The position numbers and the translations under genes were made by a program. The notes beneath the pieces were generated by a model. It made no database searches. It was not told the DNA's origin and worked only from the letters and a program-made list of their open reading frames with translations. From Lentzea waywayandensis (lineage in GTDB: Bacteria; Actinomycetota; Actinomycetes; Mycobacteriales; Pseudonocardiaceae): a DNA stretch of 64,000 nucleotides. Shown here piece by piece: positions 33,597-42,515 of this stretch (its first letter is position 1; each line of letters begins with the position of its first letter). The DNA is taken from NCBI RefSeq assembly GCF_900115955.1, contig NZ_FOYL01000021.1, forward strand, positions 1 to 64,000, read 5' to 3'.

Positions 33597-34337
33597 ATGA
33601 CAACTACGGTTTCGCCGGCGGTTCGGCCGCTGATGCGTCACGGGGCAGAGATGCTCGTGGCGATGCTGGTGGGGATGGCCCTGCTCGGGCCCCTGTGGAC
33701 GCCGGAACGGGTCGACCTGGCCGCCCTGTGGATGGCGGCGTCGATGTCCGTGCCGATGGCGCTGTGGATGCGCTACCGCGGTCACGGCCGGATCTTCGAG
33801 ATGTGCGCGGCGATGTTCGTGCCGTATCTCGTGCTGCTGGTGCCGTACTGGTTCGGGCTGCTCGACGGCGACACGGTCGAGATGGGCGGGCACCTGCTGA
33901 TGCTGCCCGCGATGGCCGTTGTGCTGGTCCTGGGGCGTCACGACCACGGCACGCCCAGCACGAACCCGGTGATCCGGGCGCTGGGCGACCACTGGCCCGC
34001 GGTGATCGCGCTGGCGGTCTCGTTCGACTTCTGGCAGACGCCTCTGGTGCCTCCCGTGTGGACCCTGCTGCTGTGCCAGGCGGCGTATCTCTTCTGGGGA
34101 CGGCGGGCGCCGCGCGTGCAGCTCGTGGTGTTCAGCCTGTACGCGGTGCTGGCCGTCGCGGTGATCATGGCGTCGTCCTCGGCCGGAGTGCTGCTGATCG
34201 CGTTCGGGTGGGGCGCGCATGCCGTCTGGGATCTCGTGCACCACGTGCGCAACGCGGTCGTGCCGCGCTGGTGGTCGGAGTTCTGCGGTGTGTTCGACCT
34301 GGTCATCGCGGTCACGATCCTGATCGCGTGGTTCTAG
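33597..34337 (+). CDS. Multi-spanning membrane protein of unknown function
   Basis: A 246-aa protein with about seven hydrophobic segments (GAEMLVAMLVGMALLGPLW, MFVPYLVLLVPYWFGLL, MLPAMAVVLVLG, VIALAVSFDFW, LLIAFGWGAHAVWDLVHHV, FDLVIAVTILIAW). Conserved-looking His (LGRHDHG, HAVWDLVHH) might bind metal. The start ATG at 33597 follows a non-membrane leader. The stop is 4 bp before the next histidine kinase gene, so it is probably a partner, sensor or target of that two-component system. Confidence 0.72.
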   Translation: MTTTVSPAVRPLMRHGAEMLVAMLVGMALLGPLWTPERVDLAALWMAASMSVPMALWMRYRGHGRIFEMCAAMFVPYLVLLVPYWFGLLDGDTVEMGGHLLMLPAMAVVLVLGRHDHGTPSTNPVIRALGDHWPAVIALAVSFDFWQTPLVPPVWTLLLCQAAYLFWGRRAPRVQLVVFSLYAVLAVAVIMASSSAGVLLIAFGWGAHAVWDLVHHVRNAVVPRWWSEFCGVFDLVIAVTILIAWF

Positions 34338-34341
34338 GCTG

Positions 34342-35409
34342 ATGGCGATGAACGACCTTCCGCACACCGCGTTGCGCGGCACGCTCCACGTGCTGTGGAT
34401 GAGTTCGCTCGTCGTGCCGCTGATCTCGGTGCTGCGCGAGCCGTCCGCGACGCGGTGGCTCGGGGTGCTGGGTCTGCTGGTGCTGGCCGTGGCGTACGCG
34501 GTGACGTTGCGAGGCGGGCCGTTGTGGGTGCTCGTGGCCGCGACCCTGGCGACGATTCCCCTGGTGGCGCCGGTCGGGCCGGACGAGCTGTCGACGTGGG
34601 CGTGGATCGGTGGCGCGGCAGCCGGGTTCGCGCCGCTGCTTTTGACCGGCCCTTGGCGGTGGCTGGCGGCCATCTGCGCGGTGGTGGCGGCAGGCCTGGT
34701 CGGGTTCTTCGTCACCCGCGACCAGACCACGTACCAGATGATCGCGGCCTCGGTCGGGGCGACGATCATCGCGATGGCCGGGCTGCCGATGTGGTTCGCC
34801 GGGCTGCTGGGGCAGGCACGGGCCGGGCGTGAGGCGCAGGCGGAGCTGGCGGTGAGCGAGGAACGGCTGCGGTTCGCCCGCGACGTGCACGACCTGCTGG
34901 GACATCGGCTGACCGTGATCGCGCTGAAGTCCGAACTGGCCGGACGGCTCGCTTCGACCGATCCCGAGCGGTCGGCGGCGGAGGCGTTCGAGGCGCAACG
35001 GCTGGCGTCCTCGGCGTTGGAAGAAGTGCGGGACGCCGTGCACGGCTATCGCGCGGTGAACCTGCCCGAGCAGCTTGAGGCCGTGCGGAACGTGTTGCAG
35101 GAAGCCGGTATTCGCTGCACCGTCTCGGCCGTTCCGGTGGAGGGCGAACACGCCACACAACTCGCGCTGGCGTTGCGGGAGGCGTGCACCAACGTGCTGC
35201 GGCACAGCCACGCGACGTGGTGCATGATCGACGTCGCTGTCGCCGAGGAGGAGGTGCGGATGACCGTCACGAACGACGGCACCGAGAAACCGTCCGGCGA
35301 GGGCAACGGGCTTCGTGGCCTGCGCGAACGACTGGCGGCCGTGGGCGGTCAGGTGTCGGTGGAGAAGTCCGGCGACGTGTTCACGCTCCAGGTCGTGGTG
35401 CCCGCGTGA
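34342..35409 (+). CDS. DesK-like sensor histidine kinase
   Basis: A 355-aa kinase. About five membrane helices occupy residues 10-150. The HisKA_3 motif is RLRFARDVHDLLGHRLTVIA and the ATPase N-box LALREACTNVLRHSHATWC. The C-terminal VTNDGTEKPSGEGNGLRGLRERLAA completes the lobe. DesK-type kinases often sense membrane fluidity or envelope stress. It overlaps the response regulator (GTGA) and follows the membrane protein gene by 4 bp, forming a three-gene operon. Confidence 0.9.
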   Translation: MAMNDLPHTALRGTLHVLWMSSLVVPLISVLREPSATRWLGVLGLLVLAVAYAVTLRGGPLWVLVAATLATIPLVAPVGPDELSTWAWIGGAAAGFAPLLLTGPWRWLAAICAVVAAGLVGFFVTRDQTTYQMIAASVGATIIAMAGLPMWFAGLLGQARAGREAQAELAVSEERLRFARDVHDLLGHRLTVIALKSELAGRLASTDPERSAAEAFEAQRLASSALEEVRDAVHGYRAVNLPEQLEAVRNVLQEAGIRCTVSAVPVEGEHATQLALALREACTNVLRHSHATWCMIDVAVAEEEVRMTVTNDGTEKPSGEGNGLRGLRERLAAVGGQVSVEKSGDVFTLQVVVPA

Positions 35410-36011
35410 TCAGAGTGCTGCTGGCCGACGACGAGGAGCTGATCCGCGACGCCCTCGCGGCTCTCCTCGACCTGGAGCCGGACCTGGAGGTGGTGGCCCG
35501 CGCGGGTGACGGCCGGGCCGCCGTCGAGGCCGCACGGGCGCACCGCCCGGACGTGGCCGTGGTGGACCTGCAGATGCCCGCCCTGGACGGCCTGGAGGTC
35601 ACCGAGGAACTCGCGCGCGTGCTGCCGTCGTGCGCCGTGGTGATCCTGACCGGCAGGGGCCGCCCGCCGCACCTGCAACAGGCCCTGCACGCGGGCGCGA
35701 AAGGCTTCCTGCCCAAGGGATCGCCCGGCGGCACGCTCGCGGACGTGATCCGCCGCGTGCACGCCGGTTCGCGCTGGGTGGACCCCGCGCTGGCCGCCGA
35801 CGCCCTCGCCGCTCCCCCGTGCCCGCTGACGCAGCGCGAGCTGGAAGTGTTGCGGCTGAGCGAGTTCGGCACTCCGGTCGCCGAGATCGCGGCGCGCACG
35901 TCGTTGTCCGCCGGGACCGTGCGCAACCACCTGTCGGCCGCGGTCGCGAAGCTCGGGGTGGGGAACCGGAGCGAGGCGTTCTCGGTGGCACACGACCACG
36001 GGTGGCTCTAG
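35406..36011 (+). CDS. DesR-like NarL/LuxR response regulator
   Basis: A 201-aa response regulator. The receiver has VLLADDEELIRDAL, the phospho-acceptor Asp in VAVVDLQMPALDG and Lys in GFLPKGSPGGTL. The LuxR HTH has LTQRELEVLRLSEFGTPV and SAGTVRNHLSAAVAKLG. The GTG start at 35406 overlaps the kinase stop. It is followed by a strong hairpin. Confidence 0.92.
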   Translation: MIRVLLADDEELIRDALAALLDLEPDLEVVARAGDGRAAVEAARAHRPDVAVVDLQMPALDGLEVTEELARVLPSCAVVILTGRGRPPHLQQALHAGAKGFLPKGSPGGTLADVIRRVHAGSRWVDPALAADALAAPPCPLTQRELEVLRLSEFGTPVAEIAARTSLSAGTVRNHLSAAVAKLGVGNRSEAFSVAHDHGWL

Positions 36012-36066
36012 TTCGGTGTCGAAGACTGGTCCGCGACGGCCGGGCCCGCAACTCCTCAGAAACCAC

Positions 36067-36107
36067 GATCCCCGCAACTCCCTGAAATCCAGGGTGTTGC
36101 GGGGATC
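36067..36107 (+). terminator. Strong stem-loop terminator after the DesKR-like operon
   Basis: Perfect 12-bp arms GATCCCCGCAAC / GTTGCGGGGATC enclose an inner hairpin (CCCTG-AAAT-CCAGGG). It lies 55 bp after the response regulator stop. A second smaller inverted repeat (CCCGCCACACC / GGTGTGCGGG) follows at 36116-36136. The rest of 36012-36208 holds no gene. Confidence 0.75.
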
Positions 36108-36208
36108 GATAGAACCCGCCACACCGGTGTGCGGGCCCTTCGGCCGCACCACCAGGAACCACCTCAAGCGCGACTCTCCTCGAGCCAGACTTCGACACAG
36201 GCCCTGGT

Positions 36209-36871
36209 TCACGGCTTCGGCGCAGCGGCTCCACGCGGTGAGGTGAGGATGTCGAACGCGTGCCGGCGGTGCTCCGCGAACAGCTTCAGCGCCCCCTCCA
36301 CGTTCCCCAGCCGCAGCGCCGCCACGAGGTCCCGATGCTCGTCCCGGATCTGCTCCAGGTAGCCGTCCGAGCTCAGCCGCACCCGCGTGATCAGGAACAG
36401 GTGCACCTGCGACCGGATCGCCTCCCAGGCCTGGGTCAGTCGCGAATGGCCGGCGGCGGCGTACACGGCGTCGTGGAACGCGATGTCGCACCGCACCATC
36501 TCGTGCGGCGTCGAGGCACGCTCCATCGCCGACGCCGCCGCGGCGATCTCCTCCAGTGAGGCGCCCGTGGCCACCACGCGCTGCACGGCCAGCACCTCCA
36601 GGGCGCCGCGCAGACTGTCCAGTTCGGCAACGTCCTGAAGGGACAGCTCGGCCACCGTGGTGCCCCGGTGCCATTCCGCGCGCACGAGGCCCTCGCGTTC
36701 CAGCGAGCGCAGCGCGTCGCGGACCGGGCCGCGGCTCACCCGCAGCGCCTCGGACAGTTCCACCTCGCGCAGGGCGCTGCCCGGCGGGTAGCCGCCGTCG
36801 AAGATGGCCTCGCGGATCATGTCCGCGACCTCGCTGCCCAGACCTCGGCGACGCGCCGGACCCACTGTCAT
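36209..36871 (-). CDS. FadR-subfamily GntR regulator
   Basis: A 220-aa GntR/FCD regulator. The winged HTH has SEVADMIREAIFDGGYPPGS, LREVELSEALRVSRGPVRDAL and SLEREGLVRAE. The all-helical FCD domain has LDSLRGALEVLAVQRVV, DIAFHDAVYAAAGHSRL and HRDLVAALRLGNVEGALKLF. The Asp/His pattern would hold a metal and an organic acid effector. ATG at 36871 chosen. Its promoter region is shared with the divergent VOC gene and contains two TGTTAACA palindromes, so autoregulation and control of the VOC gene are likely. Confidence 0.9.
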   Translation of the reverse strand: MTVGPARRRGLGSEVADMIREAIFDGGYPPGSALREVELSEALRVSRGPVRDALRSLEREGLVRAEWHRGTTVAELSLQDVAELDSLRGALEVLAVQRVVATGASLEEIAAAASAMERASTPHEMVRCDIAFHDAVYAAAGHSRLTQAWEAIRSQVHLFLITRVRLSSDGYLEQIRDEHRDLVAALRLGNVEGALKLFAEHRRHAFDILTSPRGAAAPKP

Positions 36872-36879
36872 GTGAGCAA

Positions 36880-36914
36880 TGTTAACAAGGTGACATCTTG
36901 TCGGAATGTTAACA
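36880..36914. promoter_or_regulatory. Twin TGTTAACA operators between GntR and VOC genes
   Basis: Two identical 8-bp palindromes TGTTAACA at 36880-36887 and 36907-36914, 27 bp apart (close to 2.5 helical turns). Between them lies the imperfect repeat CAAGGTG-A-CATCTTG. All fit in the 50-bp gap between divergent starts, where a FadR-type dimer could control both genes. Confidence 0.7.
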
Positions 36915-36921
36915 TCTGGAC

Positions 36922-37338
36922 ATGCCGAACATCCCACGCTTCCACCTCGCCATGCCCGTCGACGACCTCGCCGCCGCCCGCCGCTTCTACGGCGAGACGC
37001 TCGGCCTCGAGCAGGGCCGCAGCTCCGACACCTGGGTCGACTGGAACCTGCACGGTCACCAGTTCGTCACCCACCTGGCGCCGAGGACCGAGCGCGTCAG
37101 CAACCCGGTCGACGGCCACGACGTGCCGGTCCCCCACTTCGGTCTGGTCCTGACCGTCGACGAGTTCCAGACGCTCGCGGCGAGGCTCACCGACGCCGGC
37201 ACGAAGTTCGTCATCGAGCCGTACGTGCGGTTCAAGGGTGAGCCGGGCGAGCAGTGGACGATGTTCCTGCTGGACCCGGCGGGCAACGCGCTCGAGTTCA
37301 AGGCGTTCGCGGACGACGCGCAGGTGTTCGCCGTCTGA
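36922..37338 (+). CDS. VOC-family protein (glyoxalase/dioxygenase superfamily)
   Basis: A 138-aa VOC protein with one domain: PRFHLAMPVDDLAAARRFYG at the start, the metal-ligand His in PVPHFGLVLTVDEF and the closing Glu in LLDPAGNALEFKAF. The His-His-Glu set looks complete (FHLAM, PHFGL, LEFKA), so it may be an active metal enzyme. It shares a promoter region with the FadR-type gene and is its probable target. The reaction is unknown. Confidence 0.85.
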   Translation: MPNIPRFHLAMPVDDLAAARRFYGETLGLEQGRSSDTWVDWNLHGHQFVTHLAPRTERVSNPVDGHDVPVPHFGLVLTVDEFQTLAARLTDAGTKFVIEPYVRFKGEPGEQWTMFLLDPAGNALEFKAFADDAQVFAV

Positions 37339-37354
37339 AGAACTCCAAAAAATC

Positions 37355-37382
37355 TTGCACAACGCGCAAGTTTCGGTAGCGT
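37355..37382 (+). promoter_or_regulatory. Possible promoter of the P450 gene
   Basis: TTGCAC (37355-37360) and TAGCGT (37377-37382) are separated by 16 bp and lie 53 bp before the P450 start. A CTTGC/GCAAG inverted repeat (37354-37370) overlaps the -35 element and could bind the TetR regulator encoded downstream. Assignment is by eye. Confidence 0.4.
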
Positions 37383-37435
37383 GGGAGTGACGCCGAGCCA
37401 CGACCCGATCACATCGGGTCAGACAGGGAGAGGCC

Positions 37436-38677
37436 ATGACCACGGCCGAGCGGCAGCGCAGCGCTCAACAGCTCATCCGCCCGCAGTTGCCCGCTGAACT
37501 CACCCAGCGCGACGGGTGCCCGTTCGACCCGTCGAAGGGGCTGACCGAGCTGAGCGGGCGCGGGCGGATCCACAAGATCGAGCACAACGGCGACACCGTC
37601 TGGCTCGTCACCGGGCATGACGAGGCACGGGCGGTGCTCGCCGCGCCGCAGATGAGCTCGGACCGGATCAACAGCCCGCGGGCGAGGGCCCTGATCTCGC
37701 CGGAACTGCACGCGGAGCTGTTCCCGCCGGAGCGCCAGGCCGGGTCGTTCATCTTCATGGACGCCCCCGAGCACACCCGTTTCCGCAGGCTGCTGACCGG
37801 GCAGTTCACCGTGCGCAGGATGCGGGACCTCACGCCGCGCATCCACGAGATCGTCACCGACCGGCTCGACGCGATGATCGAGAAGGGACCGCCGGCCGAT
37901 CTCGTGCACGACTTCGCGCTGCCGGTGCCGTCGCTCGTGATCTGCGAGCTGCTGGGCGTCGACTACGGCGACCGCGACGAGTTCCAGCGCCGCACGGCCA
38001 AGCTGCTCAGCCTGAACACCACGATCGACGAGCAGATCAAGAACACGGTCGAGCTGCGCCGGTTCATGCGGGGGCTGGTCGACGCCAAGCGGCGCAGCCC
38101 CGGCGACGACCTGCTGTCCGGGCTGGTCCGCGACACCGACCTCACCGACGACGAGCTCACCGGCATCGCGAACCTGCTGCTCATCGCGGGCCACGAGACG
38201 ACGGCGAACATGCTGGCGCTCGGCACGTTCGCGTTGCTGGAGCACCCCGACCAGTTCGCGAAACTCCGCGACGACCCCGATCTGGTCGAGAACGCGGTCG
38301 AGGAGCTGCTGAGGTACCTGTCGATCATCAGCATGGGCGTGTCCCGGCACGCCAAGGAGGACGTCGAGATCGGCGGCACCACCATCCGCGCCGGTGAGAC
38401 CGTCGTGGTGTCCGTGCCGGCCGTCAACCGGGACGACAGCCAGTACGAGGACCCGCACGCCCTCCTGGTCGACCGGCCGCGCGGTCACCACGTGGCGTTC
38501 GGGCACGGCATCCACCAGTGCCTCGGTCAGCAGCTGGCGCGGGTGGAGATGGCGGTCGGCTTCACCGAGCTGGTGAAGAAGTTCCCGGCGCTGAAGCTCG
38601 CCGTTCCCGCCGGCGAGGTGCCGTTGCGGACCGACATGTCGATCTACGGCGTGCACTCGCTCCCGGTCACCTGGTGA
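37436..38677 (+). CDS. Cytochrome P450 monooxygenase
   Basis: A 413-aa soluble class I bacterial P450. Motifs: the helix C region FIFMDAPEHTRFRRLL, the I-helix oxygen-binding LLIAGHETTANM, the ExxR pair in VEELLRYLSI and the haem-thiolate loop VAFGHGIHQCLGQQLAR. No ferredoxin or reductase gene lies beside it, so redox partners act in trans. Such P450s hydroxylate natural products or xenobiotics; the substrate is unknown. A convergent TetR gene overlaps its 3' end by 11 bp. Confidence 0.95.
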   Translation: MTTAERQRSAQQLIRPQLPAELTQRDGCPFDPSKGLTELSGRGRIHKIEHNGDTVWLVTGHDEARAVLAAPQMSSDRINSPRARALISPELHAELFPPERQAGSFIFMDAPEHTRFRRLLTGQFTVRRMRDLTPRIHEIVTDRLDAMIEKGPPADLVHDFALPVPSLVICELLGVDYGDRDEFQRRTAKLLSLNTTIDEQIKNTVELRRFMRGLVDAKRRSPGDDLLSGLVRDTDLTDDELTGIANLLLIAGHETTANMLALGTFALLEHPDQFAKLRDDPDLVENAVEELLRYLSIISMGVSRHAKEDVEIGGTTIRAGETVVVSVPAVNRDDSQYEDPHALLVDRPRGHHVAFGHGIHQCLGQQLARVEMAVGFTELVKKFPALKLAVPAGEVPLRTDMSIYGVHSLPVTW

Positions 38678-39257
38678 ACCCGGCGCCGAGCTGGTCGATC
38701 ATCTGACCGACCAGCTCGGTCACCTCGAACCTGTCGGTGGCCTGGGGTGTGTCGAGCCACCACTGCACGACCGCGCGCATCGACGCGAGGATCGTCGACG
38801 CCGTCACCGCCGGATAGGGGTCCGTCTGGGGGTCCACGCCGCAGCGCACCGCGATCGCCGCCGTCAACGCCTGTTCGCGGGCGGAGTAGGCGGCGAAGAA
38901 GTGCGGCAACAGCGCGGGGTGCTGCCGGAGCTGCCGCAACTGGCGAAGCCGGTCGAGATCGACGTAGCGCGGATAGATCGACCGCAGCGCCTCGCGCAAC
39001 GCGACCAGCACCGGTTCGCTCGCGGGCCGTGCGGCGAACTCCTCCACCAACGCGAGCGCCGTGGCAGTGTCGCCGGCGACGACCGCTTCCTCCTTCGAGG
39101 AGAAGTAGTTGAAGAACGTCCGCAGCGACACCCCGGCCGCCCGCGCGATCTGGTCCACCGTCACCCGGTCGAGGCCGTGCTCCACGCACAGGCTCCAGGC
39201 GGCGTCACCCAGCGCTTCCCTGGTCGCCGCCTTCTTGCGTTCACGCAGGCCCGTCAT
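38667..39257 (-). CDS. TetR-family transcriptional regulator
   Basis: A 196-aa TetR regulator. The HTH is in LRERKKAATREALGDAAWSL, VTVDQIARAAGVSLRTFFNYF and SSKEEAVVAG. The ligand domain has a repeated RQLRQLRQ motif (about residues 100-115). Position and overlap with the P450 gene suggest it regulates that gene, although the genes are convergent. ATG start at 39257. Confidence 0.9.
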   Translation of the reverse strand: MTGLRERKKAATREALGDAAWSLCVEHGLDRVTVDQIARAAGVSLRTFFNYFSSKEEAVVAGDTATALALVEEFAARPASEPVLVALREALRSIYPRYVDLDRLRQLRQLRQHPALLPHFFAAYSAREQALTAAIAVRCGVDPQTDPYPAVTASTILASMRAVVQWWLDTPQATDRFEVTELVGQMIDQLGAGFTR

Positions 39258-39327
39258 GGCGCAAAGATTAAATGGTACCGGAAATTGGTGTAGACCTTGT
39301 CACCACGTGAGCACCTCAATACCGTCC

Positions 39328-39343
39328 GTGAGACCGCTCTCAC
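39328..39343. promoter_or_regulatory. Palindrome upstream of the large S8 protease
   Basis: GTGAGA-CCGC-TCTCAC is a perfect inverted repeat, 19 bp before the GTG start and just ahead of the ribosome-binding site CGGAGG (39351-39356). It may be an operator or a leader hairpin. Confidence 0.5.
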
Positions 39344-39361
39344 AGACCTTCGGAGGACCGG

Positions 39362-42300
39362 GTGCGCCTACTCGGAGTCGTCGTACTGGCCGGTGCCCTG
39401 CTCACCGCGGGCCAGGCCCATGCCTCTCCCCCACGGACAACGGCGTCGGCGCCGACCGTCACGCTGATCACGGGGGATCAGGTGCTCACCGGACAGCGGG
39501 CGATCAGACCGGCGCCCGGCCGCGAACGCGTCCTGTTCTCCACCTACACCGCGCAGGGCCACGAGTACGTGGTGCCGCACGACGCCATACCGATGATCGC
39601 GGACGGCCGCCTCGACGAACGGCTCTTCGACATCACCGAGCTCGCCACCTACGGCGGCGCCCTGCCGGTGATCGTCACCTACCCCGAGGGCACCCTGAGC
39701 GCGCAGTCCGGTCTCCCGCTGCGCAGCATCAACGGCGTGGCGTTCGACGCGGCCAAGACGCCGCTCGCCGGCACCCTGTCCACGTCCGGCGCGAAGAAGA
39801 TCTGGCTCGACGCCAAGCGCCAGGCGAACCTCGACCGCAGCGTCGCCCAGATCAACGCCCCCGCCGCCTACGCGGCAGGCCTCACCGGCAAGGGCACCAC
39901 GGTCGCCGTCCTCGACACCGGCGTCGACAACACCCATCCGGACCTGGCCGACCGGGAGATCGGCGAGCGCAACTTCACGAACTCCGCGGACAACGGTGAC
40001 CACTACGGCCACGGCACGCACGTCGCGTCGATCATCGCGGGCACCGGCGCGAAGAGCGGCGGCAAGTATCACGGCGTGGCGCCGGACGCGAGCATCCTCG
40101 ACGTGAAGGTGCTGGGCGACAACGGTTCCGGCCAGGACAGCGGGATCATCGCCGGCATGGAGTGGGCGGTCGACCAGGGCGCCCAGATCGTCAACATGAG
40201 CCTCGGCGGCTACGACACGCCCGAGATCGAGCCCCTCGAAGAGGCCGTGAACCGCCTCAGCGCCGACAAGGGCACGCTGTTCGTGATCGCCGCCGGCAAC
40301 AGCGGCCCCAACGCGCGCACGGTCGGCTCCCCCGGCACCGCGGACGCGGCACTGACCGTCGGCGCGGTCGACGACCAGGACCAGATCGCGGAGTTCTCGA
40401 GCCGCGGCCCGACCCAGGCCGGAACGTTGAAGCCCGACCTCACCGCACCCGGCGTCGGCATCGTCGCCGCCCTGCACTCCGACGGCAGGATCGGCCCGCC
40501 GGTCGCCGACGGCTACACCTCGCTCGACGGCACCTCGATGGCCACCCCGCACGTCGCGGGCGCGGCGGCACTGCTGCGCCAGCAGCACCCGGAACTGGGC
40601 GGCACCGCGCTGAAGGCCCGTCTCACCGGCAGCACCACCCCCGCCCCGAAGCTGACCCCGTTCGAGCAGGGCTCCGGCCGCGTGGACGTCGCCAAGCTGA
40701 TCAAGCAGAACGTCACGTCCACCCCGACGAGCATCAGCTTCGGCGCGCACCAGTGGCCGCACACCGGCGAACCCGCGCTGACCAAGGAGATCACCTACTC
40801 CAACGCGGGCTCCGAGCCGGTCACGCTCGACCTCGCCACGGACACGACCGGCACCCTGTTCAGCGTCTCCCCCGCCAAGCTCACGGTTCCGGCGGGCGGC
40901 ACCGCGACGGCCACGGTCACCGCGGACATCGCCAAGCAGCCGGCGGGCGGTGTGTTCGGCGGCGCGATCGTCGCGAGCGGCGTGCGCACAGCCGTCGTCG
41001 CCGACCTGGAGGTGGAGAGCTACGACCTCACGATCACCGGCGTCGAACGGTCCGGCGTCACGACGGCGTCGACCTTCGCGTTCCTGATCAACGTCGACAC
41101 CGGCGCCCGCGTCTGGCCGAACAGCACGACCGGCGTAGCGCGCGTCGCCAAGGGCCGCTACCTCCTGTCCGGCAGCGTGCTGTCGTCCAGCGGCGCCTGG
41201 ACCCACGACGTCATCAACTACCCGAACCTGACCGTCTCCGGCGCCACGACGATCAACCTCGACGCCCGCCAGGCCAAGCCGGTCAAGGTGACGCTGCCGG
41301 TCACCGCGCAGCTCTCGTTGCTGCAGACCGGTTTCGAGCGGGTCGTCAACGGCACCGCCTACACCATCGGCAACTTCTCGGTCGGTGGTTCCATCGACCA
41401 CCTCGGCGTCGCGAGCCTCGGCCCCGACTCGAACGAGGTCACCGGCAAGATCGCCACGTTCTGGAACGCGGGTCCGGACTTCTACGGCCTCGCCTGGTAC
41501 CAGAAGGGACACGCCCCCAACGGCCTCACCAAGACGATCGTCAAGAGGGACCTCGCCACCGTCAAGGTCGACATGCCCGCGCTCAAGCCGGGCCAGAGCG
41601 CCTCGATCGGCCACACCTCGTCCCCCGAGGGCCGCGCCGACTGGACCTACGGTTCGCTGGACAACTTCGCGTCCGGCCCGCGCACCGAGTACTACGGCGG
41701 CGACGGCGGCGACTGGTCACGCAGGTTCAACCTGTTCGACGAGACCGGCAACATCGGCGCGCTCGTCACCCCGCTGCGGCACTACCGGCCGGGCAGGTCC
41801 TATGTGGAACCGTTCAACCGCGCGGTGTTCGGCCCGGCGCTGCCCGAGACGCGGGACATCCCGCACTCGTTCCGCACGGGCGACTTCGTGCGCGTCACCG
41901 TCCCGCTGTACGGCGACAACGCGGGCAACGAGGGCTACAGCCCCGTGACCGAAGCCAGGACGACCGTGTACCGCGACAACGTCAAGGCGGTCGAGACGGC
42001 CGAGGCGGGCTGGGCGATGCTGGACGTCCAGCCGGGCTCCGCGCGCTACCGCGTGGAGACCTCCGCCGTGCGAGACACCGCCCTGAGCTCCAAGGTGTCG
42101 GGCGTCTGGACGTTCCGCAGCGACACCACGGCGAAGCAGACCGCGCTGCCGTTGTCCGTCATCCGCTTCACCCCGCAGCTGGACGACACCGGCTTCGGCC
42201 GCGCCGGCCAGATGCTCGCGGTGCCGATCTCGACCCAGTCGCAGGTGGGCTCGGTGCGCGTGACGTCCGTCGAGGTCTCCTACGACGCCGGCACCACGTG

Positions 42301-42439
42301 GAAGCGGCAGCAGATCACGGGCAACCGCGTCCTGCTGGCCCACCCGAAGGACGCCAAGTCGGTCTCCTTGCGCGCCAAGGCGTCCGGCAGCGGCCAGACC
42401 GTCGAGCAGACCATCATCGACGCGTACCTGCTCCGCTAG
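39362..42439 (+). CDS. Large secreted S8 subtilisin-like protease
   Basis: A 1025-aa secreted serine protease. A signal peptide ends near GQAHASPP. Catalytic residues: Asp in VAVLDTGVDNTHPDLAD (about 184), His in YGHGTHVASIIAGTG (about 218) and Ser in LDGTSMATPHVAGAA (about 391), with the oxyanion Asn in IAAGNSGPNAR. Beyond about 440 come several beta-sandwich domains (NAGSEPVTLDLATDTTG-like, then NVDTGARVWPN) of the kind found in actinobacterial extracellular S8 proteases around 1000-1200 aa. GTG start with CGGAGG. No S-layer or cell-wall anchor is visible at the C-terminus. Confidence 0.93.
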   Translation: MRLLGVVVLAGALLTAGQAHASPPRTTASAPTVTLITGDQVLTGQRAIRPAPGRERVLFSTYTAQGHEYVVPHDAIPMIADGRLDERLFDITELATYGGALPVIVTYPEGTLSAQSGLPLRSINGVAFDAAKTPLAGTLSTSGAKKIWLDAKRQANLDRSVAQINAPAAYAAGLTGKGTTVAVLDTGVDNTHPDLADREIGERNFTNSADNGDHYGHGTHVASIIAGTGAKSGGKYHGVAPDASILDVKVLGDNGSGQDSGIIAGMEWAVDQGAQIVNMSLGGYDTPEIEPLEEAVNRLSADKGTLFVIAAGNSGPNARTVGSPGTADAALTVGAVDDQDQIAEFSSRGPTQAGTLKPDLTAPGVGIVAALHSDGRIGPPVADGYTSLDGTSMATPHVAGAAALLRQQHPELGGTALKARLTGSTTPAPKLTPFEQGSGRVDVAKLIKQNVTSTPTSISFGAHQWPHTGEPALTKEITYSNAGSEPVTLDLATDTTGTLFSVSPAKLTVPAGGTATATVTADIAKQPAGGVFGGAIVASGVRTAVVADLEVESYDLTITGVERSGVTTASTFAFLINVDTGARVWPNSTTGVARVAKGRYLLSGSVLSSSGAWTHDVINYPNLTVSGATTINLDARQAKPVKVTLPVTAQLSLLQTGFERVVNGTAYTIGNFSVGGSIDHLGVASLGPDSNEVTGKIATFWNAGPDFYGLAWYQKGHAPNGLTKTIVKRDLATVKVDMPALKPGQSASIGHTSSPEGRADWTYGSLDNFASGPRTEYYGGDGGDWSRRFNLFDETGNIGALVTPLRHYRPGRSYVEPFNRAVFGPALPETRDIPHSFRTGDFVRVTVPLYGDNAGNEGYSPVTEARTTVYRDNVKAVETAEAGWAMLDVQPGSARYRVETSAVRDTALSSKVSGVWTFRSDTTAKQTALPLSVIRFTPQLDDTGFGRAGQMLAVPISTQSQVGSVRVTSVEVSYDAGTTWKRQQITGNRVLLAHPKDAKSVSLRAKASGSGQTVEQTIIDAYLLR

Positions 42440-42515
42440 CTGAACGCGCCCGCGTGCTCGCGAGCCCACAGGGCGAACGAGTGCGCGGGCCCGTTCAGGT
42501 CCGTAGTCTGCAGAC

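Noticed and set aside
33246..34769. A long - strand frame with His/Arg/Gln-rich translation
   Set aside because: It covers three well-formed + strand genes and has no family features.
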